Origin: Paraburkholderia antibiotica
Lineage (GTDB): Bacteria > Pseudomonadota > Gammaproteobacteria > Burkholderiales > Burkholderiaceae
Direction: 5' to 3'
NCBI RefSeq assembly: GCF_012927125.1
Contig: NZ_JABBFZ010000007.1
Coordinates: 186,001 to 250,000, forward strand
Length of the DNA: 64,000 nucleotides
In this document: positions 58,301-64,000 of the stretch, one piece after another
Position numbering within the stretch: position 1 is the stretch's first letter
How the letters are laid out: the number at the start of each line of letters is the position of its first letter
Notes under the pieces: generated by a model
What the model saw: only the letters and a program-made list of their open reading frames with translations
Told to the model about the DNA's origin: nothing
Databases searched by the model: none
Position numbers and translations under genes: made by a program

Positions 58301-58467
58301 CATGGTTTACCGAGTTGAATCAATCATTTGCCGCTCGCATAACAGGATGCACAGTATGTGCGGCAGCTCCCGGTATAGGCGGACAACTTTTCGCACTTTT
58401 TCGCGATGTCCGAGTTACCCCGTTTACGTCCACAACGGTTCCACACGACTTGCGCCAGTTAACTGTG

Positions 58468-58497
58468 CGGTTATCCACAGGTTGGGGTGGATAACCG
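58468..58497. other. Inverted pair of DnaA boxes
   Basis: CGGTTATCCAC (58468-58478) and GTGGATAACCG (58487-58497) are exact inverted copies 8 bases apart. The left one contains a perfect TTATCCACA (58471-58479), the right one a box with one mismatch. Paired, oppositely oriented boxes are typical of DnaA-regulated sites. Confidence 0.65.
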
Positions 58498-58633
58498 TTG
58501 TGGGCAGTTAACGCGGTATACGTCGCGTGGGAGGTATACCGTCACGACGGGTTAACCACGTTCCACGCTGCGACGTTAACCAGATGGTTAGATAAAGCCG
58601 CCTGCGCACACAGGTAAACACAACCGTGACCGG

Positions 58634-60610
58634 TTAACCCACCGTCCCCTGCCGCAACCCACGTAGCAGAAAACGTGCAGGGTCGATGTCTTCCGCGAGA
58701 TCGCGTTCGAGCGGCCACGGCTCGCCTTCGATCTGCGACGCGATCAGTTCCGCGCCGAGCGCCGCCCACACGAGGCCACGCGAGCCATACGCGAACGCGC
58801 CGTACAAACCTTCCGCGCGCGGCAGATCGAGCGGCCACGCGCCACGTAGACGGGCGGCGTCGCGTGCGGCCGCGGCTTCGTCGGCGAGCTGGCCGACCAT
58901 CGGCATGCGATCGCTCGTCACGCAGCGAAATGCGACGCGGCCGGCCAGCGTCGCGAGTGGCGCGCTATCCAGTGCGCCTGCAAATGCTGGCAGCATCTGT
59001 GCGACGCGTTCGATGTTTTCTCGATGACCCTCGACGCGCAGCGACGTATCCGGATCGTCGAGCTCGTAAGTGGCGCCCGTCAGCGTGACGCCGTTCGCGA
59101 GCGGCACCGCATAACCTTCGCCGATCACCGGCAACGCGAGCGGCGCGACCGAGGCCGCCGGAAGCAGGCTCAGTTGACCGCGAATGCTGCGCGTCGGCGC
59201 ATGATGCAAACCGGCGATGCGCGCGGCCTCGTGCGCGCCCGCGACAATTACGACCGGCGCACGCGCGACCACCTTGCCCGCGACATCGAAAACGCTCCAT
59301 TCGCCACCACTGCGTTCGATACGCGCGACGTCGACGCCGAAGTGTCGTTCGAGCAGGTCGCCGGCCGCGGCGAATTGCGCCGCACATAACGACGCGGGAT
59401 CGATCCAGCCGCCGCGCGGAAACCACCAGCCGCCACGCGCAAGCGGCATGCCGGCGAGTCGCGCGGCGTCGGTGGCGGAGACCGGCGTCACGTAGTCGGA
59501 TGGATAGCGGAACGCGGCGATCGCGTCGCCGATTGCGTGTGCTTCGGCGTTGTCCGCGGCGATCTGCAGCAGACCCTGAGTGCCGCGCGCGAGAGGGTGC
59601 CCTGCCCGTTCAAGCGCGTTCCAGCGATTGAGCGCGTACAGAAAACCCGCACGCGTGACGCGCGACGCGACGCTGTCGTCGCGTGAAATCATTGGGTGGA
59701 AAACGCCGGCCGGGTTGCCCGATGCATCCTGCGCGAGCGTCGCATGTCGTTCGAGCGAGCTCACGCGCCAGCCGCGCGCCGCGAGCCGCTCGATCACCGC
59801 GCAGCCGGCGAGCCCCGCGCCGATCACAACCGCATGCCGTTCCTGATGCGCGAGCGGCGCAAACGGTGCGGGTGGTTCATAGCGCCGCACGCGCCAACGC
59901 GGCGCAAAACGGCCGACCAGCATCGCGCGTTTCCAACCGAAACCGTCGACCTTGCGATACTCGAAACCGCACTGCGTCAACGCGCGTTTGATTTCGCCCG
60001 CGCTGCTATAAGTGGCGAACGTCGCGTCTTCGCCGGCGACGCGCGCGAGCGACTTGAAGATCGCCGGACTCCACAGTTCGGGATTCTTCGCCGGCGCGAA
60101 GCCGTCCAGATAGAAAGCGTCGGCGCGTAGCCGCAACGTCGGCAGGCTTTCGGCCGCGTCGGCGAAGATCAGCGTCAGCACGACGCGGCCGTCGTCGAAT
60201 TCGAGGCGGTGCGTGCCGGGCACGAGCATCGGCCATGCGTTCGCGAGTGCGTCGGCGAGTTCGGCCACGAGCGGATCGCTGAATGTCGTTGCGTGCACGT
60301 GGCGCAGATCGGCTGCGCTGAACGGATGCTTTTCCGTCGAGACGAAATGCAGCCGCTCGCAGCGCGATGGATCGCTACGCCACGCGGCCCATGTGACCAG
60401 GAAGTTGATGCCCATGCCGAAGCCGGTTTCGAGCACGGTGAAAATGCGGCGGCGCTGCCATCGTTCGGGCAACGCATTGCCGCCTAGAAAGACGTAATGA
60501 GCCTGTTCGAGCGCGCCGACGGCGCTGTGATAAATGTCGTCGTAGAGCGGCGAAAACGGGCTGCCGTTGTCGCGAAAAGCGAGGACGGCGGGGATCAGCG
60601 GATCGGTCAT
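58634..60610 (-). CDS. mnmC: Bifunctional tRNA (mnm5s2U34) biosynthesis enzyme MnmC
   Basis: Completes the U34 modification begun by MnmE-MnmG: the C-terminal FAD domain removes the carboxymethyl group, the N-terminal SAM domain methylates the product (658 aa). Methyltransferase part: FTVLETGFGMGINFLVTWAA, FYLDGFAPAKNPELWSP. Oxidoreductase part: HAVVIGAGLAGCAVIERLA (FAD), ASGNPAGVFHPMIS, and the C-terminal AYGSRGLVWAALGAELIAS. Both domains are intact. I use the ATG at 60610; a TTG three codons earlier is possible. The stop TAA lies in the last GTTAAC of the palindrome cluster. Confidence 0.95.
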   Translation of the reverse strand: MTDPLIPAVLAFRDNGSPFSPLYDDIYHSAVGALEQAHYVFLGGNALPERWQRRRIFTVLETGFGMGINFLVTWAAWRSDPSRCERLHFVSTEKHPFSAADLRHVHATTFSDPLVAELADALANAWPMLVPGTHRLEFDDGRVVLTLIFADAAESLPTLRLRADAFYLDGFAPAKNPELWSPAIFKSLARVAGEDATFATYSSAGEIKRALTQCGFEYRKVDGFGWKRAMLVGRFAPRWRVRRYEPPAPFAPLAHQERHAVVIGAGLAGCAVIERLAARGWRVSSLERHATLAQDASGNPAGVFHPMISRDDSVASRVTRAGFLYALNRWNALERAGHPLARGTQGLLQIAADNAEAHAIGDAIAAFRYPSDYVTPVSATDAARLAGMPLARGGWWFPRGGWIDPASLCAAQFAAAGDLLERHFGVDVARIERSGGEWSVFDVAGKVVARAPVVIVAGAHEAARIAGLHHAPTRSIRGQLSLLPAASVAPLALPVIGEGYAVPLANGVTLTGATYELDDPDTSLRVEGHRENIERVAQMLPAFAGALDSAPLATLAGRVAFRCVTSDRMPMVGQLADEAAAARDAARLRGAWPLDLPRAEGLYGAFAYGSRGLVWAALGAELIASQIEGEPWPLERDLAEDIDPARFLLRGLRQGTVG

Positions 60611-61054
60611 GCGCGGCAAAAAACACGCTTAAAAGGACGCTCGACAGAGCGGGTTGGGTGGTCGGCGCGAGCGCGTCCGGTTCGCGAAGCACCGGAAAAC
60701 ACCCACGAGAACCCCGCGAGAGTTTTTGCTGCGTTGGCAAAAACCAACGCCAGGCCCCGTCTGGACTGGGTTTCAGCCCTCGTTTCGGGGTTTGGAGAGG
60801 GGAAATTTCGATTTCCTTGCGATAACGGCTTGAGAACCGCGCAATTCTTCGAAACCCTTATCCTGATTGGGTTTGCGCTGCGCTATCATAGCAAGCGCCG
60901 CGAAGGGAGCGGCAGCACGGCTGGCGGACGGTTTTTCATTCGTCGCGACAGATCTTCCAGATCAGGGCCGCAGCTGCTAGACGGCGCGGTGCGCGCACGT
61001 ATAATCGGCGCGTTCGCGCTGTTCGTGTCAACCTAAACTCAGAAAGGAACCTTA
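60611..61054. other. Intergenic region between mnmC and the HU gene
   Basis: 444 bp separating the divergent mnmC and HU genes. The HU promoter (60978-61005) is clear. Upstream of it no gene or repeat was recognised. Confidence 0.5.
60978..61005 (+). promoter_or_regulatory. Sigma-70 promoter of the HU gene
   Basis: A perfect -10 TATAAT (61000-61005) with TAGACG (60978-60983) as a partial -35 at 16 bp spacing. The transcript would start near 61012, giving a leader of about 43 bases before the ATG. Confidence 0.7.
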
Positions 61055-61333
61055 ATGAACAAACAGGAACTGATCGACGCTGTCGCAGGACAGACTGGCG
61101 CCAGCAAGGCTCAAACCGGTGAAACGCTGGACACGTTGCTTGAAGTGATCAAGAAGGCTGTGTCGAAGGGTGAAGCGGTCCAGTTGATCGGCTTCGGTAG
61201 TTTTGGTTCGGGCAAGCGCGCAGCGCGTACGGGTCGCAATCCCAAGACCGGCGAAACTATCAAGATCCCGGCTGCCAAGACCGTCAAGTTCACGGCAGGC
61301 AAGGCGTTCAAGGACGCCGTCAACAAGCGCTAA
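61055..61333 (+). CDS. hup: DNA-binding protein HU
   Basis: Histone-like nucleoid protein (92 aa) that bends DNA as a dimer. The whole protein fits [22 protein letters not shown], the hallmark [22 protein letters not shown] (positions about 46-67) with the intercalating proline in the arm (IPAAK), and the C-terminal [15 protein letters not shown] is 7 bases before the ATG. Single-gene transcript with a clear promoter and terminator. HU also assists DnaA at origins. Confidence 0.97.
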   Translation: MNKQELIDAVAGQTGASKAQTGETLDTLLEVIKKAVSKGEAVQLIGFGSFGSGKRAARTGRNPKTGETIKIPAAKTVKFTAGKAFKDAVNKR

Positions 61334-61366
61334 GCAGATTATTGCCGGGCAGTTGACACTCGCGAG

Positions 61367-61392
61367 AAACCCGCCGACGGCGGGTTTTTTTT
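61367..61392 (+). terminator. Intrinsic terminator of the HU gene
   Basis: AAACCCGCC (61367-61375) pairs with GGCGGGTTT (61379-61387), loop GAC, followed by a run of T to 61392. It lies 34 bp after the HU stop. Confidence 0.93.
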
Positions 61393-61420
61393 CGTCTGCG
61401 CTTAGGCCACGCGCAAAGAA

Positions 61421-61449
61421 AAAAGCCGCAACCCAAGGTTGCGGCTTTT
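61421..61449. terminator. Bidirectional terminator between HU and the COG0523 gene
   Basis: AAAAGCCGCAACC (61421-61433) and GGTTGCGGCTTTT (61437-61449) pair exactly around CAA, with T-runs available on both strands. It backs up the HU terminator and ends the convergent COG0523 gene, 46 bp after its stop. Confidence 0.9.
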
Positions 61450-61494
61450 TGCATTCAAGCGCGACGAACGCCGCGCCGGGTACTTAGCCAGCGC

Positions 61495-62874
61495 TCAGTC
61501 GTGGCGATGCCCGCTCTTGCCGTGGCCATGTCCGCAATGCTCGCAGTCGTCGCCATGCGAGTGATCGTGATGATGATGGTGGTGACCATGACCGTGGTCA
61601 TGATCGTGATCGTCGTCATCGAAGTCCCAGGCGGGGAACGGATCGGCGAAATGCTGCCAGCCTTCGGGACCGCGCGCGTATTCGTCGTCGGTGAGCAGGC
61701 ACGCGTCGAACTTCGCTCGCCATACCGCCGGATCGATATCGACGCCGATCAACACCAGCTCCTGCCTACGATCGCCGATGCTCATGTCGTCCTCGTCGCC
61801 GTACCAGTCGGCGGCGATTTCGGCGTTCAGCTCGTCGTCGCCCTCCGGCCATTCGCTGCGATCCTGCGCGGCCCACCACGTGCCGGCCGGATCGGGCCGG
61901 CAAGCGCCGCCCGCCTGCGATAGCGAACCGCCGATATCGTTGCGCGTCGCGAGCCAGAAAAATCCCTTGCTGCGCAGCACGCCCTTCCACTCCTGATGCA
62001 GAAGCTCCCACAGCCGCCGCGGATGAAACGGCCGGCGCGCGCGATAGACGAAATAGCCGATGCCGTACTCGTCCGCCTCGCTGCGATGCGTGTGGCTGTG
62101 TGCGTCGCCGGCATGGTCGTGCTGATGGTCGAGCGCCGCGAGCCAGCCCGGCGCGCCCGACGTCGCGTCGAAATCGAAGCGGCCGGTATTGAACAACTGA
62201 TCGAGCGGCACGTCGCCGAAGCGGCTCACCTGCTGCACCGCGCGCGGATTGAGGCGCGCGAGGATGCGCTGCAATCGATCAAGTTCATCCGCGCTAACGA
62301 GATCGGCCTTGTTCACGACCAGCACGTCGCTGAATTCGATCTGCTCGATCAGCAACTCGACGATCATGCGATCGTTTTCTTCATCGACCTCGATGTCGCG
62401 TTCGCCGAGCGTATCGGCCGAACGGTAATCGCGCAGGAAGCTGGCGGCGTCGACGACGGTGACCATCGTATCGAGCCGCGCAAGCGCGGAGAGCGGCTCG
62501 GCGTCGTGGTTGTCCTCGTCGGCAAATACGAAGGTTTCGGCGATCGGCAGCGGTTCGGCGACGCCGCTCGCTTCGATCAGCAGCGCATCGAAGCGCTGTT
62601 CGGCGGCAAGGCGGCGGACCTCGTCGAGCAGATCGTCGCGCGCCGTGCAGCAGATACAGCCGTTCGACAACTCGATGCGCTGTCCTTCATCGGCGCCCGA
62701 CAACTCTGCCGTTTCGCGCACGAGCGTCGAATCGATATCGACGCTGGCCAGATCGTCGACGATCACCGCGACGCGCAAGCCGGCGCGATTCGCGAGGACG
62801 TGGTTCAGGAGCGTGGTCTTGCCGGCGCCCAGAAAACCGGAGAGCACGGTGATGGGCAATAGCGGCTGGTTCAT
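61495..62874 (-). CDS. COG0523-family GTPase metallochaperone with a His-rich tail
   Basis: G3E GTPase (459 aa) of the YciC/ZigA/CobW group, thought to deliver zinc or another metal to client enzymes. Walker A GFLGAGKT (13-20), metal motif GCICC (72-76, CxCC), Walker B region [19 protein letters not shown] guanine motif in [10 protein letters not shown], and a C-terminal CobW_C domain. Three His/Asp-rich segments bind metal: [15 protein letters not shown] near 250, and a tail with a run of six His plus [15 protein letters not shown]. Zinc is the likely metal. No Zur-type operator was seen. Confidence 0.93.
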   Translation of the reverse strand: MNQPLLPITVLSGFLGAGKTTLLNHVLANRAGLRVAVIVDDLASVDIDSTLVRETAELSGADEGQRIELSNGCICCTARDDLLDEVRRLAAEQRFDALLIEASGVAEPLPIAETFVFADEDNHDAEPLSALARLDTMVTVVDAASFLRDYRSADTLGERDIEVDEENDRMIVELLIEQIEFSDVLVVNKADLVSADELDRLQRILARLNPRAVQQVSRFGDVPLDQLFNTGRFDFDATSGAPGWLAALDHQHDHAGDAHSHTHRSEADEYGIGYFVYRARRPFHPRRLWELLHQEWKGVLRSKGFFWLATRNDIGGSLSQAGGACRPDPAGTWWAAQDRSEWPEGDDELNAEIAADWYGDEDDMSIGDRRQELVLIGVDIDPAVWRAKFDACLLTDDEYARGPEGWQHFADPFPAWDFDDDDHDHDHGHGHHHHHHDHSHGDDCEHCGHGHGKSGHRHD

Positions 62875-63235
62875 CGCGGTACGGAAAACAGGAAGTTTGG
62901 ATGGCGCGCCGCGCGCGAAGCCGGACGGACGACGCGGCTAGCGCGCCGCGCGAGCCGGCGCGAAGCCCGGCGGCAGCATGAAGCCGCATTGTGCATCAAA
63001 ACGCGCGCAGGCCGCGCGAGCGCGTTAGATGGCGAGCGTGGCTGGGCCGGCGGGCAGAAAAAAACGCGGAGAAATCATCAGGAAGCGCCAGGAAGCGCGC
63101 TGAACAGCGGCTGACGTACGGCGCCACGACGCGAAAAGCCGACGCGAGAAAACGGCACGAAAAACCGCCCGCAACAACCTGCGCAAGCGCACTCAAGCAG
63201 GGACAAAAACAGGAGAAAACCGCAGTCCGCCGCGC
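62875..63235. other. Intergenic region, nothing recognised
   Basis: 361 bp between the COG0523 gene and the lytic transglycosylase gene on the same strand. The direct repeat AGGAAGCGC occurs twice within 12 bases (63079-63098). No terminator or gene was seen. Confidence 0.4.
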
Positions 63236-63682
63236 TTACTGCGCGGACGGCATCAGCTTCCAGCTACGCAGAATCGCGACGATCTGCTGCGCGTACTTGT
63301 CGCGCAACGCCGGCGTTTCCGAGTGATACGCGCCGACCGCCTGCCAGGTATTGCCGTATTTGTTCATCTGGCGACGCAAATGCCACGCAGCGATATACAC
63401 GTTCTTGCAGGGCTCCATCAGCGTGCCCTGCGAGATCCCATATTGTGCGAGCACTGGCAGATGGACCGAGTTGATCTGCATGACGCCGTAGTCGGTCGAG
63501 CCGTTCGCGTTCTTGTGCTGCGCATCCGGCCGATTGTGCGATTCCTGCCACGCGATGGCCCGCAGAATCAACGGGTTGACCTTCTGATATTTCGCCGCCT
63601 CGTCGAAGCAGTCAGCGCGTGCGGACCCGGCTGCGGCGAGCAGAGCAAGGGCGGCGGTAACAATGACGAGCGGACGTTTCAT
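63236..63682 (-). CDS. Small periplasmic lytic transglycosylase (SLT domain)
   Basis: Cleaves peptidoglycan glycan strands in the periplasm (148 aa). Signal peptide to ARA before DCFDEA (about residue 23). The SLT core has catalytic E47 in AIAWQESHNRPDA, then NGSTDYGVMQINSVHL and the conserved CKNVYIAAWHLRRQMNKYG and VGAYHSE. Resembles IagB/PilT-type enzymes that open the wall for secretion systems or pili, but no such genes are near. Two cysteines (C25, C92) may form a disulfide. Confidence 0.93.
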   Translation of the reverse strand: MKRPLVIVTAALALLAAAGSARADCFDEAAKYQKVNPLILRAIAWQESHNRPDAQHKNANGSTDYGVMQINSVHLPVLAQYGISQGTLMEPCKNVYIAAWHLRRQMNKYGNTWQAVGAYHSETPALRDKYAQQIVAILRSWKLMPSAQ

Positions 63683-64000
63683 CGGTCAAGACGACTAAAT
63701 AAACTCGAGGTAAGGATCGGTAAGGCGTTTGGCTTGCGGCGCCGCAGCCGCGAGAGCCGGCTGGTCGGGGCTTTGGTCAGACATCGGGGAAAACCCGCGT
63801 CGGCAAACGCATAACAGCAAGTCGAACGGCTCGTATCATACCGGCAGCCCGACTCGCGTCAAGTTGGCTAACCGACATAAGTCAGTACAAATCCGAGTGC
63901 CCCTCGTACGCGCTTTATGCGGGGTGGCTTTCAATTGAATGACAGTAATACGATCTTTTAAAAGAATCGCATCGGGCCGGCTGTTTTGTTTCAATTCCGA
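63683..64000. other. Intergenic region at the right edge
   Basis: 318 bp with no recognised gene. The AT-rich end contains a near-palindrome around TCTTTTAAAAGA (63954-63965), possibly a promoter or terminator of a gene beyond the edge. Confidence 0.35.

Larger units (their letters stand above)
57660..58633. other. Long intergenic region, second origin-like island
   Basis: Nearly 1 kb between the Kef gene and mnmC with no convincing gene; one 84-residue minus-strand frame (57735-57989) has no recognisable features. From about 58080 to 58640 it contains eight GTTAAC, three GTATAC and several DnaA-box sequences. It is the most unusual non-coding stretch of the window. Confidence 0.7.
58100..58638. 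repeat. Cluster of eight GTTAAC and three GTATAC palindromes
   Basis: GTTAAC starts at 58100, 58157, 58269, 58458, 58507, 58551, 58575 and 58633; GTATAC at 58254, 58516 and 58534. Several are longer, such as GTTAACCGG (58100 and 58157) and CAGTTAACTG (58456). By eye I found only two other GTTAAC in the window (55099 and 53925). The last one overlaps the mnmC stop codon. Confidence 0.85.

Noticed and set aside
60840..60900. TATCAT as a second HU promoter
   Set aside because: No matching -35 at 15-19 bp, and the perfect TATAAT at 61000 is closer and better placed.

Overview
The window is a GC-rich chromosomal segment of a betaproteobacterium, most likely Burkholderia or Paraburkholderia (main chromosome). 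The basis is the gene content: a PutA with an N-terminal ribbon-helix-helix domain, the atpIBEFHAGDC operon, mnmG-rsmG-parA-parB with two parS sites of the chromosomal type, hemE-priA, phhAB and several hydrophobic amino acid (Liv) transporters. I identify 51 protein genes, one of them cut by the left edge. I found no rRNA or tRNA gene, insertion sequence, prophage or CRISPR array.

Layout. 0-12.6 kb: a partial Liv-type binding protein, putA with a likely autoregulatory GTTGCA operator, a YeiH-type exporter, priA, hemE and, divergently, a periplasmic cyclohexadienyl dehydratase (pheC). 12.6-15.1 kb: a non-coding stretch with a candidate structured small RNA ending in a terminator, then an acyl-CoA synthetase. 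15.3-23.1 kb: the ATP synthase operon. 23.7-28.1 kb: mnmG-rsmG-parA-parB. 28.3-40.5 kb: two complete branched-chain-type ABC transporters. The first is livK2, livK1, livH, a livM-livG fusion and livF, and it ends in a terminator hairpin that is also a parS site. The second is livGFKHM, which appears to be the transport half of a catabolic unit with a GMC oxidoreductase and an mmsA-type dehydrogenase (40.9-44.3 kb) next to a divergent LysR regulator. 45.6-51.1 kb: a CYTH protein, an Lrp-type regulator divergent from phhAB, a DUF3717 protein and a two-component system. 51.2-57.7 kb: a SET-domain methyltransferase, an Old Yellow Enzyme homologue, a glutamine amidotransferase-like protein, a MarR regulator with a four-cysteine tail, a YbdK-type ligase and a Kef-type antiporter. 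58.6-63.7 kb: mnmC, an HU protein, a His-rich COG0523 GTPase and a small lytic transglycosylase.

How the genes work together. Energy metabolism (ATP synthase) and chromosome partition (ParAB/parS) lie together, as is common near a replication origin. MnmG and MnmC act in sequence on the wobble uridine of tRNA. PheC, PhhA and PhhB are steps of phenylalanine and tyrosine metabolism. Four Liv-type binding proteins suggest strong reliance on amino acid or carboxylate uptake.

The most unusual signal is a pair of intergenic islands (54.9-55.13 kb and 58.1-58.64 kb) that flank ybdK and the Kef gene. Both carry DnaA-box-like sequences together with GTTAAC and GTATAC palindromes. They share a composite element of about 57 bp in inverted orientation. 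I propose that they are a replication-origin-like or DnaA-binding locus, possibly the chromosomal origin itself, although no dnaA gene lies in the window. This is inference and needs a GC-skew or marker-frequency test.
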